Assembly: GCF_900167145.1 (NCBI RefSeq)
Contig: NZ_FUWG01000011.1
Coordinates: 48,869 to 112,868 of the forward strand
Length of the DNA stretch: 64,000 nucleotides
Direction of reading: 5' to 3'
Source: Treponema porcinum
GTDB lineage: Bacteria > Spirochaetota > Spirochaetia > Treponematales > Treponemataceae
Part shown: one piece after another, positions 21,461-29,752 of the stretch
Position numbering within the stretch: the stretch's first letter is position 1
Layout of the letters: each line of letters opens with the position of its first letter
Made by a program: the position numbers and the translations under genes
Notes under the pieces: model-generated
What the model saw: the letters and a program-made list of their open reading frames with translations, nothing else
The model's database searches: none
Told to the model about the DNA's origin: nothing

Positions 21461-21493
21461 AAAAGGACTGTTCTTGTGAACAGTCCTTTTTTT
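21461..21493. terminator. Bidirectional terminator
   Basis: AAAAGGACTGTTC/GAACAGTCCTTTT stem with a TTGT loop and T-runs on both strands. It serves plsC and the convergent zinc-ribbon gene. Confidence 0.9.
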
Positions 21494-21506
21494 ATGCAAA
21501 GGAAAA

Positions 21507-21680
21507 TTATTTGAAATCCTTTGGACGTCTTTCAACGCGTTTGCATTTTGAGCATTCAGCAATGTTCTTAAGTCTGCCGCTTTCATACATAGTCTTCATA
21601 ACTATTTCTCCGCCGCAATCCGGGCAGAAGAATTTATGTGTTGCAACTGCAGAACGAGAGTTTTTACTTGCTCCAGCCAT
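21507..21680 (-). CDS. Small zinc-ribbon protein (57 aa)
   Basis: Reading the minus strand from ATG 21680 to TAA 21507 gives 57 residues. The protein starts MAGASKNSRSAVATHKFF and carries two CxxC pairs (CPDC at 19-22 and CSKC at 43-46), so it is a compact zinc ribbon, followed by a basic tail RVERRPKDFK. A strong GGAGGAA ribosome binding site precedes the start. The composition recalls small ribosome-associated zinc proteins such as L33, but the sequence is not L33 as I know it. It lies next to rpsT and shares a terminator with plsC. Function unknown. Confidence 0.8.
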   Translation of the reverse strand: MAGASKNSRSAVATHKFFCPDCGGEIVMKTMYESGRLKNIAECSKCKRVERRPKDFK

Positions 21681-21778
21681 GGTGTTCCTCCATTTGAGTT
21701 TAATACGTATTAGGCTCTATGATACCGATTATGAGTGTGTTAGTCAATGCGTAATCGTTTTGATTTCCTTATAAAGTA

Positions 21779-21807
21779 TTGACTAAAATAATGCCGTTCG
21801 ATATTAT
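21779..21807 (+). promoter_or_regulatory. Promoter of rpsT
   Basis: TTGACT at 21779-21784 and TATTAT at 21802-21807, 17-bp spacing. Confidence 0.75.
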
Positions 21808-21840
21808 AACTAAATAAGTTAACATTTTTGGGGGTTCCCT

Positions 21841-22125
21841 TTGGCAACTAAAAAAACATCTGCAGAGAAACGTTATGCTCAGAGTGAAGTCAGACGGCTT
21901 CATAACAAGGCTATCAAAAGCACGTGCAAAACATATGCAAGACAGTTTGTAGAGGCTGTTCACGCTAAAGATAAGGCTCTTGCTGAAAAGACTCTTAACA
22001 CGCTTGTAAGTCAGCTTGACAGTGCACGCAGCAAGGGTGTTCTTACAAGAAACGCTGTTTCTCGCAAAAAGTCAAGAATGATGAAACTGTATAATGTTTC
22101 ATTTGCCGCTGAAGCAGCAAAATAA
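21841..22125 (+). CDS. rpsT: 30S ribosomal protein S20
   Basis: 94 residues; binds 16S rRNA early in 30S assembly. Basic helical sequence with the S20 pattern KRYAQSEVRRLHNKAIKS and GVLTRNAVSRKKSR. The start is TTG, and no in-frame ATG precedes the conserved sequence. A UUG start is also known for E. coli rpsT, where it limits translation and is part of autogenous control, so the rare codon is probably functional. It has its own promoter, and a terminator separates it from the HU gene. Confidence 0.95.
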   Translation: MATKKTSAEKRYAQSEVRRLHNKAIKSTCKTYARQFVEAVHAKDKALAEKTLNTLVSQLDSARSKGVLTRNAVSRKKSRMMKLYNVSFAAEAAK

Positions 22126-22151
22126 CTGAATACGTTATTTTAGATGAGTAG

Positions 22152-22187
22152 AAAATCCAGTTGAGATTATTCCCAACTGGATTTTTT
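22152..22187 (+). terminator. Terminator of rpsT
   Basis: AAAATCCAGTTG (22152-22163) pairs with CAACTGGATTTT (22174 on), followed by T. Confidence 0.85.
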
Positions 22188-22204
22188 ATGCTCAAGAGGC
22201 AGGT

Positions 22205-22516
22205 ATGGCATCAAAGAAAGTTACAAAGTATGAACTTGTTGATTCGATTTATAGAGAATCTCATTGTGACAGAGCCGACATTCTTTTTGTTGTTGATAAA
22301 TTTCTGGAAGGAATTAAGTCATCTTTGTCCTGTGGTTCTACAATAGAATTGCGCGGTTTCGGAACTTTTGAGCCGCGTCTCAGAAAGGGGCGTGAAAAGG
22401 CCAGAAATCCTAAAACCGGCGAAATTGTTTCTATGGCACCTCATTACGTAGCTGCGTTCCGCGCCGGAAAAGATTTGAAGCAGGCTTTGTACAGTCTGGA
22501 GATAAAAGACGAGTAG
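22205..22516 (+). CDS. HU family DNA-binding protein
   Basis: 103 residues; dimeric nucleoid protein that bends DNA. The HU/IHF signature is visible: an N-terminal helical part (KYELVDSIYRE), the arm sequence IELRGFGTFEPRLRKGREKARNPKTGE in two halves around the tip, and HYVAAFRAGKDLKQAL. AAGAGG precedes the ATG. The lnt start follows its stop without a gap, so the two are co-transcribed. Confidence 0.92.
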   Translation: MASKKVTKYELVDSIYRESHCDRADILFVVDKFLEGIKSSLSCGSTIELRGFGTFEPRLRKGREKARNPKTGEIVSMAPHYVAAFRAGKDLKQALYSLEIKDE

Positions 22517-23995
22517 ATGAGTCTGTTTCTGAAACGGTATAAATCTGTCTTTTTCCTGCTTGCGGCATCCATTCTTTTTGGAATTTCAAACAGCGTTACC
22601 GCGTGGTTTTGTTTTGTTCCTGTCCTTTTTCTTGTTCATTCTGTCCGTCCAAAAACAGTATGGCTCTGGGGCGCTTTATACGGTTGTTTTTCCTATCTTT
22701 TTTATGTTACCTGGCTTTTTACGTACAGTGCATCTGCTCTTTTCGGCGTATGTTTTGTATATGCCGTATACTGCGCACTTCTGTTCCTTGTGTTGAAAGG
22801 GGCAGAGCAGTTCTGCGGAAAAGCAGCGCCTTTTGTACAGCTTGCAGTTCTTGTTTTGTACGAATATTTCAAGACAGTCGGTTTTTTAGGTTTCAGTTAC
22901 GGCATTAACGGATACACGCAGTATAAGAATATTTATTTTATCCAGACGGCAGATTTTTCCGGTGTTTTTGGAGTGACCGCCCTGCTTGATTTTAGTTCTG
23001 TAGTTTTGTATCAGATGAGCCGTTTTTTTTATGATAACAGGAAAAACAGATTTTGCCTGAAAGCTTTTTTTCCTGTGCTGACGCAGTTTGCAGTTCTTTT
23101 TGCAGGCGTAATTTTTTCCTATGTTTACGGTTTCTATAAAGTTTCTGCCGTTGATAAAGCGCAGGCTGGTTTTCGCAGAATGCCAGTTGCGGCAATACAG
23201 CACAATACTGATCCGTGGAAAGGCGGAATTGATTTCTACAGGAAAGACGTTAACTCTTTAATTTTGCTCTCAGAACAGGCGCTTGCGGACCACCCTGAAA
23301 CAGAACTTGTCGTGTGGCCGGAAACAGCTGTTGTTCCCTCGGTTATGAAGCATTATTATGCATCGGAAGAAACTGAACGCAAGAAACTTGTTACTGAACT
23401 TCTGGAATTTATAGACGGACAGAATGCCGCTTTTCTGGTGGGAAATTTTAATGTTCAGGACGGAAATGATTATAACAGTGCATTTCTGTTCCGTCCGGGG
23501 GAAAATGTCCTTCCTCCGGCTCCCGAAGTTTATTCAAAAGTGCATCTTGTTCCTTTCAGCGAGTATTTTCCGTATGAAAAAACGTTTCCGCATATTTACA
23601 GATTTCTGCTTGACGGCGATTCTCACTTGTGGACGCCGGGAACGGAACGCTCTGTGTTCTTTCTGAACGGTCTTGCCTTTGCTTCTCCAATTTGTTTTGA
23701 AGATTCCTTCGGCGCGGACTGCCGTATTTTTGTGCAGAACGGTGCGCGTGCGTTTATAAATATGAGTAATGATGCCTGGGCAAAAAGTTCTCGTGCGCAG
23801 AAACAGCATCTTCAGAATGCCGTATTCCGTTCTGTAGAAAATCATATTCCGACGGTGAGGAGTACGGCAAGTGGCGTAACGTGCATAATAGATTCCTGCG
23901 GACGGATTACGGCTGAATGCGGCGAATTTTGTACAGGATACGCATTCGGCACGATTCCTGTAATTGACAGACCATTGCAACAGAAAAAAAAATAG
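22517..23995 (+). CDS. lnt: Apolipoprotein N-acyltransferase
   Basis: Adds the third acyl chain to lipoproteins in the inner membrane. 492 residues. The N-terminal 210 residues form about six or seven transmembrane helices, then a nitrilase-type periplasmic domain carries the catalytic triad: Glu in VVWPETAVV, Lys in YSKVHLVPFSEYFP and Cys in SPICFEDSF. The NMSNDAWA loop is also typical. It begins directly after the HU stop codon. Confidence 0.93.
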   Translation: MSLFLKRYKSVFFLLAASILFGISNSVTAWFCFVPVLFLVHSVRPKTVWLWGALYGCFSYLFYVTWLFTYSASALFGVCFVYAVYCALLFLVLKGAEQFCGKAAPFVQLAVLVLYEYFKTVGFLGFSYGINGYTQYKNIYFIQTADFSGVFGVTALLDFSSVVLYQMSRFFYDNRKNRFCLKAFFPVLTQFAVLFAGVIFSYVYGFYKVSAVDKAQAGFRRMPVAAIQHNTDPWKGGIDFYRKDVNSLILLSEQALADHPETELVVWPETAVVPSVMKHYYASEETERKKLVTELLEFIDGQNAAFLVGNFNVQDGNDYNSAFLFRPGENVLPPAPEVYSKVHLVPFSEYFPYEKTFPHIYRFLLDGDSHLWTPGTERSVFFLNGLAFASPICFEDSFGADCRIFVQNGARAFINMSNDAWAKSSRAQKQHLQNAVFRSVENHIPTVRSTASGVTCIIDSCGRITAECGEFCTGYAFGTIPVIDRPLQQKKK

Positions 23996-24009
23996 GATAG
24001 AATGACAAT

Positions 24010-24450
24010 ATGGCAGAAGAAAATGTAACTGAAAAACTTGATGACGAAAAACGCACTCTGACGATTTTCGGACCGGAAACAGAATTTGACGGTGTTCTGG
24101 AATTCAGTGATGATTTGATAATTACCGGAAAATTCAACGGACGCATTAAGGCTACCGGCAATCTGGAAATTGCAAAAGGTGCTGTATGTACGGTCGAAAA
24201 AATGACTGCAAAGTCGATTGTTATTTCAGGTTCTGTTACCGGTGCTGTAGAGGCATCAGAGCGCGTTGAAATCTGCAACGGCGGTTCTGTAACAGGAGAT
24301 ATAGTTACAGCCAGACTTCGTATTGAAAATAATGTAAATTTTGAAGGTCAGATTACTATGCTTGACAAGCTGCCTGAAGAAAATCTTTTTTCGGCTGCTT
24401 CTGCGGAGTACAAGCAGGCAATGGTTTTGCGCTCTGACGTAATTGAGTAA
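24010..24450 (+). CDS. Bactofilin
   Basis: 146 residues. The short repeated beta strands (DGVLEFSDDLIITGKFNG, IKATGNLEIAKGAV, SIVISGSVTGAV, VEICNGGSVTGDI) form the right-handed beta-helix of bactofilins, which polymerise without nucleotide and shape the cell or position envelope enzymes. It lies 14 bp after lnt in the same unit. An acidic N-terminal tail precedes the core. Confidence 0.85.
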   Translation: MAEENVTEKLDDEKRTLTIFGPETEFDGVLEFSDDLIITGKFNGRIKATGNLEIAKGAVCTVEKMTAKSIVISGSVTGAVEASERVEICNGGSVTGDIVTARLRIENNVNFEGQITMLDKLPEENLFSAASAEYKQAMVLRSDVIE

Positions 24451-24457
24451 ACTACAG

Positions 24458-24486
24458 TTGACTTTTTTTTATTTACAGGCAATAAT
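24458..24486 (+). promoter_or_regulatory. Promoter of rho
   Basis: TTGACT at 24458-24463 and AATAAT at 24481-24486, 17-bp spacing. Confidence 0.65.
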
Positions 24487-24570
24487 ATTCATCATATTTT
24501 TCGATTTCTTATATTAATCCCGATATTTTATGTTTTATAAACCAATCGATATGTTTTATGGAGTTTTTGA

Positions 24571-26394
24571 ATGGCCTTACGTAGACGGCGCTCAGAAGAA
24601 GCTGCAGCAGAGAAAGAGTCTGTAGAAAGCGGACAGTCACAGCTTGAGTTTGAATCACAGCCGGTTTCCTATGAAGCCTCTGATTCAATTTCAAAAGAAG
24701 ATGATGATTTTTCATCCGCACAGGAAAATTATTCACAGGAATCAGAATCTTCTTACGAGCTGGAAAGAAGCGGCTCAGATATGACTGCGGAAACTGATCA
24801 CGAAAATCCTGTGAAAGTAACTGTAAGACCGCGAAAGCGGGTTGTAAAGGTTTCTGCAGTGGAAAAAACAGCAGAAGTTCAGGGAGATGCTGACGGAAAT
24901 CCGGCAGGGCAGTACCGCAGTGCAGAACCGTTCCATACTCAGCCAAATCAAAGATTGGGAAGCGGAACTGCACGGTTCGCTAACAGCCGCCGTCCGCAGA
25001 TGCGCCAGTCTTTCAGCCGAAACGAGCATCATTCAGATATGCCTGTTCCTACGGGTGCAGTTGATCCTACGGTGTTACAGGCATCCGGTGACGGAACTGA
25101 TGAGAATGCTTCAAAACCGCGTCTTCTTATCAATGATTTAACGGCAATGGGAATGCACGAACTTCGTGACCTTGCAATCCGGTACGGCTTTAATTCCGAT
25201 GATCTTGCGCCGATGAAGAAACAGGAACTTATCTTTGTTATTCTTAAGGCACATACGGAACACGGCGGAATTATTTTTGCTTCCGGAAGCCTTGAGATTC
25301 TTCCTGACGGCTACGGATTTTTGAGAAGTCCGCAGAACAGTTATCTTCCAGGACCGGATGACATTTACATTTCGCCGAGCCAGATAAGGCTGTTCAACTT
25401 GAAGACCGGTGATACTGTGTACGGACAGACGCGTTCCCCGAAAGAAGGCGAGCGCTTTTTTGCACTACTTCGCATAGAAACAGTAAACTTTGACGAGCCG
25501 CGTGTTGCTCAGACTAGAATTCCTTTTGAAAATCTTACGCCTTTATATCCAAAAGAAAAATTACATCTTGAAACTGTTTCCACTGAAGTTTCAACGCGGA
25601 TTGTTGATTTGTTCAGCCCGATTGGAAAAGGTCAGCGCCTTCTGATTGTTGCGCCTCCTAAAGCCGGAAAAACGACATTGATGCAGAAAATTGCAAATGC
25701 CATAACGACAAATCATCCTGAAGTCTACCTTATTGTCCTTCTTATTGACGAGCGTCCTGAAGAAGTTACCGAAATGGAGCGTACGATTAAGGCAGAGGTG
25801 ATTTCGTCAACGTTTGACGAACAGGCAACGCGCCATGTTCAGGTTGCAGAGATGGTTCTTGAAAAGGCTAAGCGTCTTGTAGAACATAAGCGCGATGTTG
25901 TTATCTTCCTTGATTCCATTACGCGTCTTGCGCGCGCTTATAACCAGACTGTTCCTACGTCCGGAAAAGTTCTTTCTGGTGGTGTTGACTCTAACTGTCT
26001 GCATAAGCCGAAGCGCTTTTTTGGTGCAGCACGCAATATCGAAGAAGGCGGCTCTCTTACGATTATTTCTACGGCGCTTGTTGAAACCGGCAGCCGTATG
26101 GACGAAGTTATTTTTGAAGAATTCAAGGGAACCGGAAACAGCGAAATTGACCTTGACAGAAAGCTTGCTGAACGCCGTCTGTTTCCTGCTGTCAGCATAA
26201 AAAAATCTGGAACGCGTCGGGAAGAACTGCTGCTTACGGAGAATGAACTTCAGAAACTTTGGGTGCTGAGAAAGGTTCTTAATCCTATGGAAGATGCAGA
26301 AATTCTTGAACTGATTCTTGACAGAATGAAGAAGAGTAAGACAAACGAAGCCTTCCTTGCATCTATGAATGCAGGAACTGCGGCTGTTAATTAA
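24571..26394 (+). CDS. rho: Transcription termination factor Rho
   Basis: Hexameric RNA-dependent ATPase that ends transcription. 607 residues, longer than E. coli Rho (419), because the first 180 residues are an added acidic, then basic, low-complexity region. The Rho N-terminal helical and cold-shock-like RNA-binding domains follow ([30 protein letters not shown]). The ATPase core has Walker [11 protein letters not shown], Walker [15 protein letters not shown], the Q/R-loop region [19 protein letters not shown] and [10 protein letters not shown]-terminal insertions of this kind are also known in other Rho lineages. Confidence 0.97.
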   Translation: MALRRRRSEEAAAEKESVESGQSQLEFESQPVSYEASDSISKEDDDFSSAQENYSQESESSYELERSGSDMTAETDHENPVKVTVRPRKRVVKVSAVEKTAEVQGDADGNPAGQYRSAEPFHTQPNQRLGSGTARFANSRRPQMRQSFSRNEHHSDMPVPTGAVDPTVLQASGDGTDENASKPRLLINDLTAMGMHELRDLAIRYGFNSDDLAPMKKQELIFVILKAHTEHGGIIFASGSLEILPDGYGFLRSPQNSYLPGPDDIYISPSQIRLFNLKTGDTVYGQTRSPKEGERFFALLRIETVNFDEPRVAQTRIPFENLTPLYPKEKLHLETVSTEVSTRIVDLFSPIGKGQRLLIVAPPKAGKTTLMQKIANAITTNHPEVYLIVLLIDERPEEVTEMERTIKAEVISSTFDEQATRHVQVAEMVLEKAKRLVEHKRDVVIFLDSITRLARAYNQTVPTSGKVLSGGVDSNCLHKPKRFFGAARNIEEGGSLTIISTALVETGSRMDEVIFEEFKGTGNSEIDLDRKLAERRLFPAVSIKKSGTRREELLLTENELQKLWVLRKVLNPMEDAEILELILDRMKKSKTNEAFLASMNAGTAAVN

Positions 26395-26435
26395 TAATTG
26401 CGGCAATTTGTCTTTGTGTGGTCGTTCTTCCTGTA

Positions 26436-26464
26436 TTGACGAGAAGAGGACTATTCTATATAAT
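26436..26464 (+). promoter_or_regulatory. Promoter of rpmE
   Basis: TTGACG at 26436-26441 and TATAAT at 26459-26464, 17-bp spacing, about 85 bp before rpmE. Confidence 0.75.
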
Positions 26465-26547
26465 TTCAACACTAATAACTAATATTGCATATTGTGGTAA
26501 CGTTTTGAGTTTACTCCGCGTTACCGGGCAAGTGCAGTGGGGGAAAA

Positions 26548-26757
26548 ATGAAAAAGGGAATTCATCCTGAATACAAAATGACAAAAATTACATGCGTTTG
26601 CGGTAATGTAATTGAAACACGTTCAACAGTTGAAAATATTAACGTTGAAATCTGTTCTGCCTGCCATCCGTTCTATACGGGTAAGCAGAAACTTGTTGAT
26701 ACAGCAGGTCGTATTGACCGTTTCAACAAGCGCTACGGTATCAAAAACGAGAAATAA
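26548..26757 (+). CDS. rpmE: 50S ribosomal protein L31
   Basis: 69 residues with the zinc-binding form of L31: CVC in [10 protein letters not shown], then CSAC in [16 protein letters not shown], and the tail [11 protein letters not shown]. It has its own promoter and a strong terminator. Being of the C+ type, it can act as a zinc reserve. Confidence 0.96.
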   Translation: MKKGIHPEYKMTKITCVCGNVIETRSTVENINVEICSACHPFYTGKQKLVDTAGRIDRFNKRYGIKNEK

Positions 26758-26775
26758 CTGTAATTGTGATACGAG

Positions 26776-26808
26776 AAAGGCTGCCCTTGACGGACAGCCT
26801 TTTTTTTA
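26776..26808. terminator. Bidirectional terminator of rpmE and the rRNA methyltransferase gene
   Basis: AAAGGCTG pairs with CAGCCTTT, with a T-run at 26800-26807. The A-run before the stem gives a weaker signal on the minus strand. Confidence 0.85.
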
Positions 26809-27909
26809 TTTTTTAAGCGCAATTTTCCAGGCGCGGTGGCATTTTGAGCCTTCAAAATCTTTTGGAATACTCTGTGCGGTAATGTCCGTTACGGTAAGGG
26901 AAGTTCCTGCGCCGGTAATAAGTTCCTGGCTGAACGAAAGGCGCGTACTGTTTGTAGAAAAGTACAGGAGTCCGCCGGGGTTAAGAAGTGCGATGCTGTC
27001 GTTTACCAAATCCTGCCATTGCCTGTTTATGTCAAGAATTGTCTGCGTTGATTTTGAGTTACTGAATGTAGGCGGATCAAGGATTATGATGTCGAACCTG
27101 TCGTCCGGGTTTGCCGAAGATTTTTTTTCGTTCAATAGCTGTACGCAGTCACCTTTTGTAAAAATATATTTGTTTTTGTCTGTAAAACCATTCAGGGTCA
27201 TATTCTCTTTTGACCAGGAAAGATATGTGTTTGAAAGGTCAGCAGATTCTATGCGCCGTGCATTTCCCTGCGCCGCGTACACGGAAAAACTTGATGTATA
27301 GCAGAACAGGTTAAGTACTGATTTGCCGCTTGCTGTATCGCGGATATGGGCTCGGAGCGGACGGTGGTCAAAGAAAAGACCCGTATCAAGATAAGTTGAA
27401 AGGTCGATTTTAAAAAGCTGTCCCTGTTCCTGCACGATGCCTTTTACGGCTGCCGGAATGTTCTCGTTTTTGGTGTATTGACTCAGTCCTTTCTGCATCC
27501 GGCGTTCTTTCTTGATGATGTGCGAACAGTCTGTGTGCAGAACTTCCGCCGCTTTTTCTGCCATAAGCGAAAGCCAGTTTTCTTCTTCTTCCTGCGGTTT
27601 TTTATACGGACGTTCATACAGGTACAAAACGGCATACCGTCTTGCAGACAGTTCCTTTTCAACGGAAACATCATTTTCCGCTATGCGTGCATTCTGCTCG
27701 GAAAGAAAGCGGGCGCATTCAAGCGTATTCGTAATGTCTTCCGGCAGAAATTCATATACGTCAAGGGAAACCGGGATTTCCGGAATGTCTCTGTCGTACA
27801 GGCGGAAGCAGCTTATTCTGTTTTTGCGCGCCCATTTGCGCAGTTCCTTATATTTTTTTTTCAGGCGGTTTACGAACAGTTCCGCCTGATATTCGTCTTT
27901 GTGTTCCAT
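26806..27909 (-). CDS. RlmK-like 23S rRNA (guanine-N7) methyltransferase
   Basis: 367 residues, matching the C-terminal (RlmK) half of enteric RlmKL. An RNA-binding N-terminal part contains RLYDRDIPEIPVSLDVY. A short strand region includes TGLFFDHRPLR, and a class I SAM fold follows with VLNLFCYTSSFSVYAA, the catalytic motif LDPPTFSNSK and the LLYFSTNS strand. In E. coli this domain makes m7G2069 in 23S rRNA; the same target is inferred. It lacks the RlmL half. It is divergent from the DEAD-box gene. Confidence 0.85.
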   Translation of the reverse strand: MEHKDEYQAELFVNRLKKKYKELRKWARKNRISCFRLYDRDIPEIPVSLDVYEFLPEDITNTLECARFLSEQNARIAENDVSVEKELSARRYAVLYLYERPYKKPQEEEENWLSLMAEKAAEVLHTDCSHIIKKERRMQKGLSQYTKNENIPAAVKGIVQEQGQLFKIDLSTYLDTGLFFDHRPLRAHIRDTASGKSVLNLFCYTSSFSVYAAQGNARRIESADLSNTYLSWSKENMTLNGFTDKNKYIFTKGDCVQLLNEKKSSANPDDRFDIIILDPPTFSNSKSTQTILDINRQWQDLVNDSIALLNPGGLLYFSTNSTRLSFSQELITGAGTSLTVTDITAQSIPKDFEGSKCHRAWKIALKK

Positions 27910-28025
27910 ACGCAGGAGTCTATCACATTTTTCAAATGAATAGAATATCCGTTCCGGACTGACCGGCAGTGTGTATTGCCTTTCCTTTGTTGCTATGATG
28001 TAAAAAAAAGTATATAGTGTTTAAT

Positions 28026-29732
28026 ATGGATTTTACAGAATTTAATTTGGACGGGCGGCTGATGGAAGGTCTTTCGGCAGCCGGTTATTCAACCTGCACT
28101 GAAGTTCAGGAGCAGGTTTTGAAGACATCGCAGGACGGTTCCGACTTGTATGTTCAGTCTCAGACAGGAACTGGAAAAACTGCAGCTTACCTTGTTGCTA
28201 TAATACAAGAAATGCTTTCAAAAGAAGAAAATAAAGGAAAGAAAGCTTTGATTTTAGTTCCTACAAGGGAACTTGCCGTGCAGGTAGAGGAAGAGGCAAA
28301 GACACTTGCAGGTCCTGCAGGACTAAAGGCATTCAGTTTTTACGGTGGAGTTGGCTATGAAAAGCAGATTGCTGCTGTAAAAGCAGGAATTGATATTATT
28401 GTTTCAACTCCTGGTCGTCTGATTGATTTGCAGGAAGGCGGAAATATTTCTCTTAAAGACGTTGCGTTCCTTGTCTGCGATGAGGCAGACCGTATGTTTG
28501 ATATGGGATTTTATCCTGATTTGCGGAAAATTTTGAAATTCATTCCGAAGTCAGAGGAACGGCAGACAATGCTTTTCAGTGCGACATTGAACAGCTACGT
28601 AAAAAATCTTGCATGGGAATATACGCGCGATCCTAAGGAAATTGAAATTGCCTGTCAGAATATTACTGTTTCTGAAATTGATCAGGAACTTCTGCACGTT
28701 TCAAGCGATGAGAAGATGAAACTGCTTGTAGGAATTTTAAAAAATGAAAACCCTGCAAGCGTCATTATTTTCTGCAATACGAAGCGAACGTGCGAGGTTG
28801 TTGCAAAACGCCTTGAAATCAACGGACTAAAAGCCGGTTTTCTTATTGGCGACTTGCCGCAGAAAAAACGTCTTCAGATTTTGAATGATTTTAAGGCAGG
28901 AAGTCTAACTATGCTTGTTGCAACAGATGTTGCAGCGCGCGGAATTGACGTTGATGACCTTGCGATGGTAATAAACTACGATTTGCCTAACGAAGCAGAA
29001 AATTACGTTCACCGCATAGGACGGACTGCGCGTGCCGGAAAATCCGGCAAGGCGTATACATTCTGCTCGGAACAGGACGTTTACAATCTTCCTGCCATTG
29101 AGCGGTATATAGAAATGCAGATTCCTGCAAAAGTCGCTTATCCTGAACAGATGCTTGAAGATGTGTCTGCCGGTATGTACATCAGGACAGAAAACTGGCA
29201 CGATGACGATGAGCTGACTCACGGAGGATACCGTTCCGGTCGTCGCGACGGCAGTCACAGAAAAGACAGTTCCGGCGGACGTAAGAATTCTGACTCAGGT
29301 CGTTCTTCCCGTTACGGCTCTGGCAGTGATTCAAAGCGCAGCGGATATAAGAAAGACAGTTCTTATGAGAAAAAGGACGCCTCTAAGAAAAATTCGTATA
29401 AAAAGAGCGGAAAAGAATATAAAAAGTCATACGCTTCTAAGCAGGATCTTGAAAAAATGGAAAGTCTTTCATTTGAAGAGCGTATGAAGATTTATAAGGA
29501 TAAATATTCCGGCGGAAATTCTGCAAAAAGTGCTTATTCTGCCTCTGGTAAAAAGAACCTCCCGAATAGCAAAGGTTCGTCAAAAAATATGTCAAAACAT
29601 TCCGGCGGAAACAGAAAGGGTAGTCAGAATTACAGGCAGAACAGTCCGTATTCAAAATCCGCAGGAAATCCTGCACAGCAGAAACAGAAGATGGGATTGT
29701 TTGCCCGTATAAAATCATTCTTTGGAAGATAA
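28026..29732 (+). CDS. DEAD-box RNA helicase
   Basis: About 568 residues. The helicase core has QTGTGKTAA, PTRELAVQ, TPGRLI, the DEAD box VCDEADRMFDMG, SAT, and the C-terminal ATDVAARGIDV and HRIGRTARAG. A basic tail of about 190 residues rich in Ser, Lys, Arg and Gly (repeated GR, SG and KK) probably binds RNA non-specifically, as in CsdA/RhlE relatives. The frame opens at GTG 28017, and ATG 28026 is preferred. It likely acts in ribosome assembly or mRNA turnover. Confidence 0.93.
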   Translation: MDFTEFNLDGRLMEGLSAAGYSTCTEVQEQVLKTSQDGSDLYVQSQTGTGKTAAYLVAIIQEMLSKEENKGKKALILVPTRELAVQVEEEAKTLAGPAGLKAFSFYGGVGYEKQIAAVKAGIDIIVSTPGRLIDLQEGGNISLKDVAFLVCDEADRMFDMGFYPDLRKILKFIPKSEERQTMLFSATLNSYVKNLAWEYTRDPKEIEIACQNITVSEIDQELLHVSSDEKMKLLVGILKNENPASVIIFCNTKRTCEVVAKRLEINGLKAGFLIGDLPQKKRLQILNDFKAGSLTMLVATDVAARGIDVDDLAMVINYDLPNEAENYVHRIGRTARAGKSGKAYTFCSEQDVYNLPAIERYIEMQIPAKVAYPEQMLEDVSAGMYIRTENWHDDDELTHGGYRSGRRDGSHRKDSSGGRKNSDSGRSSRYGSGSDSKRSGYKKDSSYEKKDASKKNSYKKSGKEYKKSYASKQDLEKMESLSFEERMKIYKDKYSGGNSAKSAYSASGKKNLPNSKGSSKNMSKHSGGNRKGSQNYRQNSPYSKSAGNPAQQKQKMGLFARIKSFFGR

Positions 29733-29752
29733 TTATTTATTGAGGTACAGAC

